The notes: a model not told the origin generated them from the letters alone. 64,000 bases of DNA from Nitrosopumilus zosterae (GCF_025998175.1 NZ_AP026695.1:736038-800037); one strand, 5' to 3'; counted from the first letter of the stretch, positions 1-13,977 are shown. Numbers and translations are program-made.

Positions 1-462
1 GTTGGAAATGTGCTCAATCAGGGAAGCACTACTGGCAAATTTGCCAACATAGAACTGCTGTCCCTTGCGGATATCCCAGATGTTTCAGATATTTCTCCAC
101 AGTATATGGGAGATTTAACAGATGATTCATCAATTCCATTTAGTATTCCATTGCCAGTATCTTCGCTTTCACAAGGCAAACACCCTTTCTCAGTTAAGGT
201 GACTTATGCTGATGATCTTAGAAATTTTCATGAAATTGTTTTTGATGACATAGTTAATGTTTCTCAAATCAAACAGCAATCATCAAATGAACGCGGTGAA
301 AGTTCCACACTGATGTCTACTGAAGTTTTATTGGGAATTGCAGCAGCAGTAATTGTTGTTATAGTAATAGTAATTAAAATCAGAAAAAAGAAAAGCGAAA
401 TAGATTCCAGTGCTGATGATCTGGATTTCCTCTTGGATAACTCAAAGAGCTCAAAGAATTGA
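1..462 (+). CDS. Membrane-anchored surface (S-layer-like) protein, C-terminal part
   Basis: The reading frame is open to the first base of the window, so the true start lies upstream. The visible ~153 residues hold an extracellular beta-rich stretch, then one transmembrane helix (about residues 108-125, rich in I and V), a basic stop-transfer (IRKKK) and a short acidic tail. This is the layout of archaeal COG1361-type surface proteins, often paired with ABC permeases. Its stop overlaps the TTG start of the permease by 3-4 bases, so the two are translationally coupled. The role (outer partner of an export or lipoprotein-type ABC system) is inference. Confidence 0.7.
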   Translation, partial: VGNVLNQGSTTGKFANIELLSLADIPDVSDISPQYMGDLTDDSSIPFSIPLPVSSLSQGKHPFSVKVTYADDLRNFHEIVFDDIVNVSQIKQQSSNERGESSTLMSTEVLLGIAAAVIVVIVIVIKIRKKKSEIDSSADDLDFLLDNSKSSKN

Positions 463-1691
463 ATCCTAAAGAAATTCTGTTACTGTCTTTTTCTGCATTA
501 AACGAACGTAAGATCCGAACATTATTGACCGTATTGATGGTTGTTGTAGGAAGCAGTTTGATGATTGTTCTTAATGGACTCAGTGCCGGACAAACTCAAT
601 TCATTGAGGATCAACTAAATCAACTTGCGGACAATGTATTAACAGTGACACCTGGACAACGCTCTTTTCGAAGTGTGGATACAACTCCCTCAATTGTATT
701 TAATTCTGCAGTTGTAAATAAAATAAATTCCCTGTCTTCTGTAGTTGATGTGATCCCGAGATATTCCGGTACAGTTGATCTTAATTCACAAGCAAGAGTG
801 TTGCGTACCTCTGTCTTGGCAATGAATCCTGATGATGTTTATGTTAGCGTACCTGGTCTTGAAATGGAAGCGGGTTCTGTAATAAAGCGAAATGACCCTT
901 CGGCAATACTTGTTGGACAAAGTGTAGCGTATCCTGATGGGGCATCATTTCCAATAGTTACATTGGGTCAATCACTGAAACTCACTTTTAGATATGTTGA
1001 TACGGAAGGCGAGCAGCAAGAAGACTCTAGAACATTTGTGGTGTCTGGAATTTTAAAAGAATCAGGTGATCGTACTTTGGATCGTTCTGTAATAATTAAC
1101 GAAAATGTTGGAAATACATTTTTAAAAAAATCAGGCAAATTTGATAGCCTCTTAGTTTCTTTACAATCATCTGAATTAATTTCACAAACCGAAGAGGATC
1201 TGAAAGAACTCTTTGGCACGTCTATAGGAATCTCTAGCCTTCAATCCCGATTGCAATTTAGACAACAGTTTACTGAAGGTAATAATGCATTTATTCAAAG
1301 CATCGGCGTAATTGCTTTGGTTGTTGGTGCCGTAGGTATTATCACTACATTGTACACATCAGTTACTGAAAGAATTAAAGAGATTGGTACGATGAAAGCT
1401 ATAGGCGCTCAGAATAGATCCATACTTTTGCTTTTTTTAATGGAGGCATTACTTATTGGTCTGTTAGGTGGAACAGCTGGAATCTTGGTAGGTATGATGT
1501 CTGGACATGCTCTAAGTTCTATTCTATCTCCTCCTGGTTTTGGAAATACTTCAAACATTGTACCTATTTTTCATTTTGTAGATACACTATACGTATGGCT
1601 GTTATCTGTAATACTTAGCATATCTGCAGGAATACTTCCTGCATGGAAAGCTTCCACATTATCGCCCCTTGTTGCATTACGTAGAGAGTAA
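459..1691 (+). CDS. ABC transporter permease, FtsX/MacB type
   Basis: 410 residues with MacB/FtsX architecture: one N-terminal membrane helix (about 22-45), a large extracytoplasmic domain (about 50-270), then three C-terminal helices. The first C-terminal segment holds the FtsX-family signature VTERIKEIGTMKAIGA before further membrane helices and a short basic end. Starts at TTG overlapping the previous stop. Such permeases pair with a LolD/MacB-like ATPase; none follows here, so the ATPase gene probably lies upstream outside the window. Substrate unknown. Confidence 0.85.
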   Translation: MNPKEILLLSFSALNERKIRTLLTVLMVVVGSSLMIVLNGLSAGQTQFIEDQLNQLADNVLTVTPGQRSFRSVDTTPSIVFNSAVVNKINSLSSVVDVIPRYSGTVDLNSQARVLRTSVLAMNPDDVYVSVPGLEMEAGSVIKRNDPSAILVGQSVAYPDGASFPIVTLGQSLKLTFRYVDTEGEQQEDSRTFVVSGILKESGDRTLDRSVIINENVGNTFLKKSGKFDSLLVSLQSSELISQTEEDLKELFGTSIGISSLQSRLQFRQQFTEGNNAFIQSIGVIALVVGAVGIITTLYTSVTERIKEIGTMKAIGAQNRSILLLFLMEALLIGLLGGTAGILVGMMSGHALSSILSPPGFGNTSNIVPIFHFVDTLYVWLLSVILSISAGILPAWKASTLSPLVALRRE

Positions 1692-1720
1692 ATTGAAATA
1701 ATTTCATTCGTTGAACAGTG

Positions 1721-2164
1721 ATGAGGAAAAGTATTGACACCAATGTGTCATGTTGTAGCAATTTTTTAAAAGAAGCAAGATGGACTTCAAGTGTGTCTGA
1801 TTTTCAATTAAAATATCTTGCAGACAAGGTACACGTGCACAGATGGCCTAAAGATTCCCCTGATTGGGATGAATCAACCATTGTACAACTAGATAAAACA
1901 ATTAACAAAAATCCTGAAAAAAAACAGATTGTGGTAGGCGAAAGTATAATTCAAATTCAAACAATCAAATTTTACTCAATTAAAAAAGTTGGAGTAACTG
2001 TGCCTCTCTTCAAGGATGAATGCACCATGATATTTGAAGCAAAATTTGGAGAATTATTTGCACACGTTCATGTTACTATCAAAAATGAAAATTACTTGGA
2101 CATTTTTAACCAATTAATTTCTTGGCGAAAAAAGTACTTTCCCTCTAATGAAGATAATCACTAG
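1721..2164 (+). CDS. Hypothetical protein
   Basis: About 147 residues, not recognised. Two adjacent starts exist (GTG 1718, ATG 1721); the ATG is preferred. The N-terminal third is hydrophilic with two cysteines; the middle ([17 protein letters not shown]) and C-terminal half alternate beta strands and end in a helix, suggesting a compact soluble alpha/beta domain. No signal peptide, membrane segment or metal motif. Its last 20 bases overlap the convergent aminotransferase gene. Probably a lineage-specific thaumarchaeal protein. Confidence 0.6.
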   Translation: MRKSIDTNVSCCSNFLKEARWTSSVSDFQLKYLADKVHVHRWPKDSPDWDESTIVQLDKTINKNPEKKQIVVGESIIQIQTIKFYSIKKVGVTVPLFKDECTMIFEAKFGELFAHVHVTIKNENYLDIFNQLISWRKKYFPSNEDNH

Positions 2165-3452
2165 TTGCCAAGACCATCTTTTTGATGTCTTGCTTTGTGT
2201 GAGTGTATGATATGGCGCCTAATTTTCCCGGTAAAAAGAATATTCCATCATGTGCTATCATCTTGAAATGGTAATCGTGAAGTGCTCTAGTATCGCATTT
2301 TGCTGCTTGAGCTGCATTGGTGATTTCCACAGTTCCGTTATTCACAAAATGGGTCATAAACAAAGAACCTTTTCCAGTTACTACTCCTTTACCATCAAAT
2401 GCTTTGGTTAGTTCTTTTCTGGCATAATCTCCTATGGAATTAATTGTTGAATAGATGGACTTGTTGTTTTTCAAAATAGAAAGTGTTGCAAATCCTGCAG
2501 TCATCGATGTGGGGTTTGCAGAAAATGTTCCGCCCCCTACATAACTTCGCTCTGATTTTTTCTTTCCCGTGGTATCTGCATATTCCATAATTTCTTTTTT
2601 ACCACACATTACCCCGATTGCCATTCCGCCCCCTGTGATTTTTCCCAAAGTTACAATGTCTGGATCTAGTTTCATTGTTGGATAGATGCATCCATATCTA
2701 AATCTAAATCCTGTGACTATCTCATCTAAAATAAATAATGAATTATTTTTCTTACAAAATTCTTGTATTCCTTTCAAGTAATCTGATTCAGCTGGAATGC
2801 ATCCGCCACCTCCTAACACTGGTTCTATAATTACGCCAGCTAAATCATTAGAATGTTTTTTCAAAATGAAAAGTGATGCTTCCAAGTCATTGTAAGGAAT
2901 TGAAACAATTTTTTCCTCATTAACAACACCTGAACTTTCTGATTCAGTAAATGGCCAATTCACTGATTTTAGCAAATCTGAAGTATAACCGTGCCATCCG
3001 CCATCAATCTTTGCAATTATTTTTTTTCCAGTAACAGAGCGAGCAAGTCTTACTGCATACATTGTAGCTTCAGTTCCTGACGTGACGTAACGAATTTTCT
3101 CAGCTACTGGAACAGCTTTTGAAATTAATTCTGACAGTAAAATTGTCTGCATGTTGACTGTTCCATACATCCAGCTTTTTTCAATCTGTTTTTTCAGAGC
3201 ATCTTTGACATTTTTTTGTCTATGTCCTAAAATGAGACTCCAGTGACCCATCCAGTAATCTGTATATTTGTTGGAATCAACGTCGACAAGGTTTTTTCCT
3301 GTGGATGATTTTACAACAAATGGATATGGTTCATAAAATCTTATGTTGTGACTTACACCATTTACGTGAAGTTTAGCAGATTTTGCAAATAATTTTGCAG
3401 ACTGCGGTGTTTTCTTTTTGTACTCTCTTGTATAATCCAAAACCAAATTCAT
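2145..3452 (-). CDS. Class III aminotransferase, glutamate-1-semialdehyde aminomutase-like
   Basis: 435 residues with the fold-type I PLP enzyme layout of the HemL/class III group. Visible motifs are the phosphate-binding [14 protein letters not shown] near residue 125, GGWHGY, the aspartate motif [12 protein letters not shown], and the PLP lysine in TLGKITGGG. The [11 protein letters not shown] stretch resembles HemL. GSA aminomutase proper is expected to sit among haem genes, and this one does not, so it may be a paralogue acting on another amino or keto acid. ATG at 3452 is preferred over TTG one codon earlier. It converges on the preceding gene with a 20-base overlap. Confidence 0.8.
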   Translation of the reverse strand: MNLVLDYTREYKKKTPQSAKLFAKSAKLHVNGVSHNIRFYEPYPFVVKSSTGKNLVDVDSNKYTDYWMGHWSLILGHRQKNVKDALKKQIEKSWMYGTVNMQTILLSELISKAVPVAEKIRYVTSGTEATMYAVRLARSVTGKKIIAKIDGGWHGYTSDLLKSVNWPFTESESSGVVNEEKIVSIPYNDLEASLFILKKHSNDLAGVIIEPVLGGGGCIPAESDYLKGIQEFCKKNNSLFILDEIVTGFRFRYGCIYPTMKLDPDIVTLGKITGGGMAIGVMCGKKEIMEYADTTGKKKSERSYVGGGTFSANPTSMTAGFATLSILKNNKSIYSTINSIGDYARKELTKAFDGKGVVTGKGSLFMTHFVNNGTVEITNAAQAAKCDTRALHDYHFKMIAHDGIFFLPGKLGAISYTHTKQDIKKMVLATSDYLH

Positions 3453-3593
3453 CAATTATTACTGTCATTTTAACCCTCAAAAATAGCGTAAAACAGCTCA
3501 ATTTTGCGTGTGATTCATACTGAAAAAATCTGTAAAAATAAAACATGTAATTTTTTCAATTTTTAGCCCCGATCAGGCACAATTTCACGTATA

Positions 3594-3603
3594 GTTTATA
3601 TGG
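3594..3603 (+). promoter_or_regulatory. Putative rRNA operon TATA box
   Basis: A tttatatgg element lies about 140 bases before the 5' processing arm of 16S. An archaeal start about 25 bases downstream would fall near 3625-3630. No coding gene intervenes, so it is the best candidate for the rRNA promoter. The BRE and exact start cannot be proven from sequence. Confidence 0.5.
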
Positions 3604-3743
3604 ATTCCGTATACTTCACCTTCTGCATACGTAACGCAATAGGCGGCGCTTGTGATGAAGTTTGGCAATATGCCATTTTGTGATTCATGGGCCTCCAGTT
3701 ACGCATACAAGAATGAGGATTTGATTGAAAGATCAATATCTGA

Positions 3744-3767
3744 GATGTGAAGATTATGTGCATCCGT
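3744..3767 (+). other. 16S precursor processing stem, 5' arm
   Basis: gatgtgaagatta followed by tgcatccgt is complementary to 5312-5334 beyond the 16S 3' end, with one two-base bulge. The ~23-bp helix would loop out the whole 16S, as expected of the archaeal pre-16S processing stem cut by the splicing endonuclease. Confidence 0.85.
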
Positions 3768-3824
3768 CAATTCCAATTAAAGTACAAATGTACTTCAATA
3801 ATCAAAATACAAAATATAATTCAG

Positions 3825-5297
<1,473 letters not shown>

Positions 5298-5311
5298 GAC
5301 AAGGAAAGTGT

Positions 5312-5334
5312 ACGGATGCACTAATCTTCACATC
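5312..5334 (+). other. 16S precursor processing stem, 3' arm
   Basis: acggatgcactaatcttcacatc pairs with 3744-3767 in front of 16S. Together they close the pre-16S helix. The rest of the ~135-base spacer contains no tRNA, as is usual in this lineage. Confidence 0.85.
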
Positions 5335-5415
5335 AAATCATCGATGCAATGCATCACGAAAGTGATGTATGAAGGATGTAGCAGGTCTCTGCCAGGAGCT
5401 TGCAATGATCGTCGT

Positions 5416-5423
5416 GCATAGTC
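5416..5423 (+). other. 23S precursor processing stem, 5' arm
   Basis: gcatagtc here pairs with gactatgc at 8453-8460, and flanking bases extend the pairing with bulges. This is the helix that closes pre-23S and probably carries the bulge-helix-bulge cut by the splicing endonuclease. Confidence 0.7.
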
Positions 5424-5432
5424 GTGTAATAT

Positions 5433-8443
<3,011 letters not shown>

Positions 8444-8452
8444 TTACATAGA

Positions 8453-8460
8453 GACTATGC
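8453..8460 (+). other. 23S precursor processing stem, 3' arm
   Basis: gactatgc is complementary to 5416-5423. It lies ten bases after the 23S terminal helix. No 5S gene or tRNA follows. Confidence 0.7.
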
Positions 8461-8762
8461 GCGATGAATCATTTCATTCATCAAGTGGAAAAATATACAC
8501 GACTTGTACGATGATTTTATTTTTAATCATTCTTTAGCTAATGCTATAGATTTTTTTTATGATTCTAAATCTCCTAGTGGATACTATACACGACAAAAAA
8601 TTATTTCCTGGCAACCTCAATTTTAATTCAGATTCTAAAATTCCTTATTTGTTATGGGTGATTACATTTTGAATAAATTTTATTCCTAAAAAATTGAAAA
8701 TAAAATTTACAAATAATGCTTTGTTGGAAAGATACTGGGATTGATTGATTCTTCAGTTTCTA
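8461..8762. other. AT-rich intergenic region after 23S
   Basis: About 300 bases of low-GC sequence with no convincing frame, 5S rRNA or tRNA. It contains short T-rich runs that could end the rRNA transcript and one imperfect hairpin (gatgaatcatttcattcatc, 8464-8483) just after the 23S processing stem, a possible terminator or trailer structure. Confidence 0.5.
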
Positions 8763-9232
8763 TTATTTCAAATATTTTTTACAATTCCTTTCTGAGTTGA
8801 TTTTTTCTCCTCCTTTCACACCATACAAGTATGTTAAAAATAACTCATCGATGTTAAATGGAATTTTTTCAATAACTGCATGTTACTTCTTTTTTGATAT
8901 AATTTGTTTTTCTATAGTTTTAATGCAATCATGACAAATTACAAGTTTGTCTGATAAATTCCGTATAATGTCATTGTCTTGAAATTCCGAATCATATGTG
9001 GAATCAATGACTCTTTTGTTTGTTCATGCCTGATAACCTTCTTTCTTTTTACCACAAACAAAACAATTCACAAATCTTTTACAAAAAGAATAAACTTGAG
9101 GATTTGCTAAAGTTTTGGCAAATTTCCTGATTTATCTAAATTTGATTTACAAACTTTGCAATACAATCTAACTTCGGTTGATGGAAATTCAACTCCACAA
9201 TTTTTACAAATGTAAAATTTTCGCTCACTCAT
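8763..9232 (-). pseudogene. Broken multi-zinc-ribbon protein gene
   Basis: Read from an ATG at 9232, the frame encodes 41 residues with two CxxC knuckles (C9, C12, C25, C28) and stops at 9107. A different frame then continues with protein-like sequence: more cysteines (FCKRFVNCFVCGKK), an in-frame TGA at 9024-9026, further sequence with CHDC, a TAA at 8883-8885, and again sensible sequence (AVIEKIPFNIDELFLTYLYG) to a TAA at 8763. The simplest reading is a gene of about 155 codons with one frameshift near 9121 and two nonsense codons. Alternatively the first 41-codon frame is a live zinc-ribbon gene and the rest is remnant. Confidence 0.5.
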
Positions 9233-9494
9233 AAATTTCTAACAAAATGAATGAACTTAAGCTTATGGATAGTTTCAAAAAATATCTCTTGATTGTAATT
9301 TTTATCTTCTCTAATACCTCGTTTGTAGAATAGTTTCCTAACCTGAGGTGCTTCATGCTAATTCAATGTCTGTTTTTGCTATAATGTTTTTAAAAAGAAT
9401 TGGACATTGGGCATGCTTATAACTACTATTTACTCTGTTATCGAAAATAACACACAAGCGCTTGTATTATATCAAATGATAAATCTGAATAGAT
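9233..9494. other. Intergenic region before the histidine kinase
   Basis: Region between a minus-strand pseudogene and the plus-strand kinase, so it should hold a divergent promoter. A 28-codon frame at 9247-9333 (+) encodes a basic start and one hydrophobic segment like a bare signal peptide; it may be the relic of a secreted protein or chance. Nothing else recognised. Confidence 0.3.
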
Positions 9495-10619
9495 ATGGGT
9501 CTTACATCATCATTAAAAAAATTAAATTTGAATTTGTCTGATTTGGAAGCCATTCTTGCAGATCATTCTATTACTACAGTTACTGACAATGAAGGAATTA
9601 TTGTGTATGCAAATAAAAAATTCTGTGAAATATCAAAATATTCTGAAGAAGAATTGTTGGGGCAAAACCACCGGTTATTGAAATCTGGTGAACACTCCGA
9701 CCAATTTTACAATAAATTGTGGACTACGATATCTGGTGGGAGAAACTGGGATGGTGAAATAAAGAATCGTGCGAAAGATGGCTCATTTTATTGGGTTAAA
9801 ACTACAATTATCCCAGTTATGGATTCTCAAAAAAATATAAAATACTATGTTGCGATCAGAACCGATATTACTAGAGAAAAACAAATGCAAGAAAAACTCT
9901 TGCATGCTGAAAAACAACTAGATCAACAAAATCTTTCACTTGCAGCTAAAGTTGCAATGAAAAGTTCTGACATCGTAAAGAATGAGCGACTAGCAACAAT
10001 AGGAACTATGGCAAGCAGGATTGCACACGACCTGAAAAACCCATTGACAATATTGCATACATATGCTGATATGTTAACACCTGAGATTCTCTCAAAGCTG
10101 GATTCTAAAGATAAAGAAAAATGGTTTAGATTACAAAACTCTATCTTTGATATGCACAGAATAATAGATGATGTTTTAGATTTTGCCAGAACCAGTGAAA
10201 TAAACAAGAAAAAAGTTTCATTTTTGAGTATTCTTAGATTGTCTATGAATCATGTACGTTCCTCTTATGGTATCATAATCAAATTGCCTGAGAATGATGT
10301 GACTTTGAATTGCGATCGTAGAAAGATTGAAGGCGTAATGTCTAATTTGATCAATAATGCGGTTCATGCATTAGACGGCCAGGGCGAAATTGATATTTCA
10401 TTATCTTTGGATTCTGAATTTGTTACTATCAAAGTAAAAGATTCGGGTCCTGGAATTCCTGATGAAAACATGGAAAAAATCTTTGAACCAATGTTTACAA
10501 CAAAAAATACTGGCACTGGCCTAGGATTAGTAATTTGTAAAAGTATAGTTGAACAACATGGTGGAAACATATCTGTTAGTAATAATCCTACAACTTTCAC
10601 CATAAAATTGCCTCTTTAG
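9495..10619 (+). CDS. PAS-domain sensor histidine kinase
   Basis: 374 residues, soluble, no membrane segment. A PAS domain (about 16-125) with its PAC tail (RAKDGSFYW, IRTDITREK) is followed by a coiled coil (130-165), a HisKA dimerisation helix with phosphoacceptor H178 (in RIAHDLKNPL), and an HATPase domain with N-box (NLINNAVHAL, 284-293), G1 box (DSGPG, 316-320), F box (F330) and G2 box (GTGLGL). All catalytic residues are present. It should autophosphorylate in response to a small cytoplasmic signal. No response regulator is adjacent, so it is an orphan kinase. The stimulus cannot be deduced. Confidence 0.93.
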   Translation: MGLTSSLKKLNLNLSDLEAILADHSITTVTDNEGIIVYANKKFCEISKYSEEELLGQNHRLLKSGEHSDQFYNKLWTTISGGRNWDGEIKNRAKDGSFYWVKTTIIPVMDSQKNIKYYVAIRTDITREKQMQEKLLHAEKQLDQQNLSLAAKVAMKSSDIVKNERLATIGTMASRIAHDLKNPLTILHTYADMLTPEILSKLDSKDKEKWFRLQNSIFDMHRIIDDVLDFARTSEINKKKVSFLSILRLSMNHVRSSYGIIIKLPENDVTLNCDRRKIEGVMSNLINNAVHALDGQGEIDISLSLDSEFVTIKVKDSGPGIPDENMEKIFEPMFTTKNTGTGLGLVICKSIVEQHGGNISVSNNPTTFTIKLPL

Positions 10620-10623
10620 AGAA

Positions 10624-10698
10624 TTACTCTTCTAATTCTATGTCGTTTTGAAGTTCTTTTGGCAATCCTGTCCACCATTCTTTATGATTATCAGACAT
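10624..10698 (-). CDS. Possible micro-protein, 24 residues
   Basis: A short frame with ATG start and the acidic/tryptophan-rich sequence KEWWTGLPKELQ. It sits between the convergent kinase gene and the RDD gene. Composition looks coding but there is no family match that I know; chance is a real alternative. Confidence 0.25.
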   Translation of the reverse strand: MSDNHKEWWTGLPKELQNDIELEE

Positions 10699-10778
10699 CA
10701 AGCAAAATATTTCAAAACTTGCTAATAGATCTGTTGGTTAAATCTTCAAAGTAATTATTCAAGAAAATCTGACAAAAT

Positions 10779-11261
10779 CTAATCTTTCAAATATTTGATA
10801 TCTGAAACATCATCCACATCTTTGATTTTTACAACTAATGTATCCCCTAGTTTATTGAAAATTCTTTGACGTTTTTCATTGGTCAAAAACCATCCCAAAA
10901 CTACGTCTATTGGAAGCAAAAATGATTTACCAAAACTACTGATCAATATGCCTTTCAAACTTGGCCTTTCTCCAATAATATTGACTGTTTTTAAATTCAT
11001 GATTTTTTTCCCAACTGTTTGACCTATTTTGTATTCTAACACAGTCCAATACACAAAAAACAAGATACTGGTTGGGATGTATTGTATATTTTCCATCCAA
11101 AATGAATTTTCTTCAAACTCATAATCTAATGAACCAAATGAAACAAAAATTAAAACTGTTGAAATACTTGAAACAATGATAAAATCAATTAACCAAGCAA
11201 AAAATCTGTCTGTCCATTTTGCAATAATTATCTTTGATCCTTCTGCATTTGATTCATCCAT
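10779..11261 (-). CDS. RDD family membrane protein
   Basis: About 160 residues with three to four membrane helices. The first helix carries the family's R-x3-W/FxxD arrangement (DRFFAWLIDFIIVSS) and the later motif GQTVGKKIMNLKTV is typical of RDD proteins. Thought to act in transport or as small integral membrane partners; no specific function is established. ATG 11261 is preferred over a TTG five codons upstream. Single gene, convergent with the region after the histidine kinase. Confidence 0.8.
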   Translation of the reverse strand: MDESNAEGSKIIIAKWTDRFFAWLIDFIIVSSISTVLIFVSFGSLDYEFEENSFWMENIQYIPTSILFFVYWTVLEYKIGQTVGKKIMNLKTVNIIGERPSLKGILISSFGKSFLLPIDVVLGWFLTNEKRQRIFNKLGDTLVVKIKDVDDVSDIKYLKD

Positions 11262-11358
11262 ACTTTCAATATTCAACTCAAATTAATAAAATGTGTTAAT
11301 CATTAGCTAATATCTATTCCAACATAGATGATTTATTCTGTATTGTTAATGGATATCC

Positions 11359-11490
11359 ATGAAAGCAAAATTTGCTACATCGTGTAGCTCCTGCGGAGAT
11401 AAAATTCAACCGGGAAAAGAGATCTCAAAAAACAAAGACGACATTTGGGTTCATAAACACTGTGCTGAGGATTCAGAAGGATTACCCTAG
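11359..11490 (+). CDS. Small zinc-finger protein, 43 residues
   Basis: A complete frame encoding CSSCGDKIQPGKEI, then a basic linker and HKHC, giving C-x2-C and H-x2-C ligand pairs about 25 residues apart. The pattern resembles small archaeal treble-clef or PARP-like zinc fingers. It ends shortly before the methyltransferase gene in the same direction and may be cotranscribed. Likely a nucleic-acid-binding accessory protein, but the role is unknown. Confidence 0.7.
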   Translation: MKAKFATSCSSCGDKIQPGKEISKNKDDIWVHKHCAEDSEGLP

Positions 11491-11531
11491 AAATTAATAC
11501 TCCTCAATTTTAAATAAATCTGAAATTATTT

Positions 11532-12365
11532 TTGATATCGATTAATCCTTTTCATGCATTACTCTGGACATTTCGAAGAAATGAAAAAGATGTTGTAAAT
11601 CTTTACAATACTCTTTCACCAGTTATGCAGCTTGCAACAGGTGGTTCTATGCTTAATTTTGGTTATTGGTCATCATGTAATGTAGATCCTATCTCAGCTC
11701 AAAATAACCTGTGTTTGATTTTTGGAGATTTAGCTGAATTGTCTTCTGCAAAACATGTAGTAGATGTTGGAAGCGGTTTGTCTGCTCCATCAAAATTATG
11801 GGGAGATGTTTTTCCAAATTTGGAGTTGTATGATGTAAACATTAATTTCAACCAACTAATTTCTTCTGGAACACAAAAAAACATCGATCTCTTAAACGCT
11901 ACTTCTACAAAATTGCCATTTGCTAATAACTCCATTGATCGTGTGCTGGCATTGGAATCTGCACAACACTTCCGTCCTTTATCTGATTTTATCTGTGAAT
12001 CAAAAAGAATATTGCGCACATCTGGATTACTTGTAATTGCAATTCCTATCACAACTGGAAATTCATCATTTGGAAAATTGGGAGTTTTGAAATTTACTTG
12101 GTCCTCTGAACACTATAGTTTGGATTACTTGAAAAATCTACTTAGAGACGCTGGATTTTCGATTTCTGATGAAAAATACATTGGTTCCGATGTTTATCCT
12201 CCTTTGACGAATTATTATCTGGAAAATAGAGAACGATTGAAAAAATTGATTTTAGAAAATTACCCCAAATATGTGGAACAAATTCTTTTCAAATCTCTTT
12301 TAAAAATGAAACAAGCATCTGAAGATAAAATAATTGATTATGTTTTATTAAAATGTCATCTGTGA
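11532..12365 (+). CDS. SAM-dependent methyltransferase (class I)
   Basis: 277 residues. A Rossmann SAM site is visible: motif I VVDVGSGLSAPS (about residues 76-87), acidic LYDVNI at the end of strand 2, LPFANNSIDRVLALESAQHF and RILRTSGLLVIAIPI for motifs II-III. This resembles the UbiE/COQ5/sterol-methyltransferase type (Methyltransf_11), so a small lipid or quinone-like acceptor is possible. Starts at TTG about 40 bases after the small zinc-finger gene. Converges on the following gene with no gap. Substrate unknown. Confidence 0.82.
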   Translation: MISINPFHALLWTFRRNEKDVVNLYNTLSPVMQLATGGSMLNFGYWSSCNVDPISAQNNLCLIFGDLAELSSAKHVVDVGSGLSAPSKLWGDVFPNLELYDVNINFNQLISSGTQKNIDLLNATSTKLPFANNSIDRVLALESAQHFRPLSDFICESKRILRTSGLLVIAIPITTGNSSFGKLGVLKFTWSSEHYSLDYLKNLLRDAGFSISDEKYIGSDVYPPLTNYYLENRERLKKLILENYPKYVEQILFKSLLKMKQASEDKIIDYVLLKCHL

Positions 12366-13448
12366 TTATACTTTGATGATGTTTCGAGAAATTAGATTTT
12401 CAATAGCTCGTAAATACTCTTCTTCTGGAATCCTTTTATCTAGTAGCCACGCTGTTGTTTTTTTCAACCAATCTGGAATTTTTATCTGATGTTCCTCTAC
12501 GTTATATTTGGAATCAAAAAAGTTAGTATCAGTGATTTTTGTTTTCTCCCCTACTGATAACACAGTTGTTTCATGATGTTCATACAGAAATACCAACCCC
12601 GTATTTTTGTCAATCACTTTGGTATTCTGACCAGTTGTATCAGTTGCATACCATGATTGTTTCATCTGATTTTCAAAAATATGGGTGGTCTCACTCACAA
12701 TTTTTAAATTATTTGAAATCTTGTCTCCTAAACTAATCTGAGTTGGGATGACAAATTCATAATATTTGCAACATTCATCATTTTTGATAAGCCCATTTTT
12801 CTCTAATGTGATTTCTTCTTTTATTTTTCCTTCATCCGAAGTTTTTTCTACAGTTAGTGTGATTTCCTCATTGATAATTGATTTCACTGTGTGTTTAATT
12901 GTTGAGATGTTTCCAAACTTATCAAAATGGGAATACTTGATAAAATCTCCTTCTTTCATACATATCTCGTCACCGTCACAATTTTTTTCAATAAAATCTA
13001 ATTTTAAAATTCCTGCTTCTAACATTGTTCTAACAACGTATGCAAAACCAACATCTTGATTTTCTCCATTGACCCATAACCTTGCCTCTCTTTTTGCCCA
13101 ATCAGGAATTATGTCTGAAATAACTATGTGTCTATCTTTAATGTAACTTGAATCTCCAAGATATTTTTCAATTTCAGCAATTAATACAACATTTCTTGCC
13201 TCGTGAGTACTATTCCATGCCACATGATTGTATAAAATTGCACATGCTCTCAGATTTGGAAACTGTGGGTGCTGTAATGTTAAATCGTAAATGCCAAGTA
13301 ATTGATATTCTTCATAAAAAAACTCACAAAATTTTAGGATATCCTTTGTGGTGGTTATCTCAAAATCAGGTGTGTGAGCAAAAGCACTTTGAGCATTAAA
13401 ACTAAAAATTATACAAATTCCTAAAATTCCCCAAATTACTGTTTTCAA
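12366..13448 (-). CDS. Secreted protein with two W-rich modules
   Basis: 360 residues. A signal peptide (MKTVIWGILGICIIFSFNAQ, cleavage after AFA near 24) is followed by a helical domain, one copy of the thaumarchaeal W module (IPDWAKREARLWVNGENQD, about 112-150), a central beta-rich domain with cysteines (C157, C162 and a CC pair near 224), and a C-terminal second module (IPDWLKKTTAWLLDKRIPEE). Located outside the membrane or on the cell surface. The same module occurs at 14037-15056 and 21680-23116. Function unknown; probably a cell-envelope protein. Confidence 0.75.
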   Translation of the reverse strand: MKTVIWGILGICIIFSFNAQSAFAHTPDFEITTTKDILKFCEFFYEEYQLLGIYDLTLQHPQFPNLRACAILYNHVAWNSTHEARNVVLIAEIEKYLGDSSYIKDRHIVISDIIPDWAKREARLWVNGENQDVGFAYVVRTMLEAGILKLDFIEKNCDGDEICMKEGDFIKYSHFDKFGNISTIKHTVKSIINEEITLTVEKTSDEGKIKEEITLEKNGLIKNDECCKYYEFVIPTQISLGDKISNNLKIVSETTHIFENQMKQSWYATDTTGQNTKVIDKNTGLVFLYEHHETTVLSVGEKTKITDTNFFDSKYNVEEHQIKIPDWLKKTTAWLLDKRIPEEEYLRAIENLISRNIIKV

Positions 13449-13593
13449 TAACGAACTATCTCTTACTTTTGCTTATTAATTTCGTGTAACAAATTCTTAA
13501 ACATGAAGACCAATTTGGAATTTTGCTGTGGTCTGGTTTATGTTTCTTGGAATTGACTAGGTTTTTATTTTTGATGTCATAACTAATATTACA

Positions 13594-13977
13594 ATGTTAA
13601 AACCTGATGTTGCTTTGAAATTATATGGTGAAAAGTGTGATGAATTGCTTCGTGAAGAGGAGATTCGATTTGCAGGCATTGTTGATAAAGATGGTCAACT
13701 AATAGCTGGTGGATTTAAGGAAGGACTTGTTCCTCATGAAGGTGATGAGACAAGATTGCAGTCTTTTCTGGAGTTCGTTTCAAAAGCATCTATTCGTAAA
13801 GAATATGATGAAAGTTTGGGACCAATTAATTATCTTGCGGCAAGACGTGACAAGGCAGTTTTGGTAAGCTTTCCATTCCCGATCACACAAATTCTTTTGT
13901 TGATTTCAGCTGAACCCACTACTAATATTGAAACTTTGGCAAAAAAAGTCGTTGAAATATTCACCGACGTTACTTAA
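13594..13977 (+). CDS. DUF6659-like small protein (roadblock/profilin-like)
   Basis: 127 residues. It carries an RFAGIVDKDGQLIAGGFKEG hairpin and a later strand KAVLVSFPFPITQILLLIS, a pattern like roadblock/LC7 or sensor-type alpha/beta domains. I recall this as DUF6659, a family largely confined to Thaumarchaeota. A paralogue sits at 19521-19913 with the same layout (ARIINSRGHLVAGGMKKG). No enzyme motif. Probably a cytoplasmic regulatory or scaffold protein; the assignment is from memory. Confidence 0.65.
   Translation: MLKPDVALKLYGEKCDELLREEEIRFAGIVDKDGQLIAGGFKEGLVPHEGDETRLQSFLEFVSKASIRKEYDESLGPINYLAARRDKAVLVSFPFPITQILLLISAEPTTNIETLAKKVVEIFTDVT

Noticed and set aside
2145-3452. Calling the aminotransferase hemL
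   Set aside because: The motifs fit class III/GSA-AM in general, but no other haem gene is present, and paralogues of this group are common.
3456-3743. Small frame in the rRNA leader (near 3660-3750)
   Set aside because: No good start or conserved pattern; the region is best explained as the rRNA leader.
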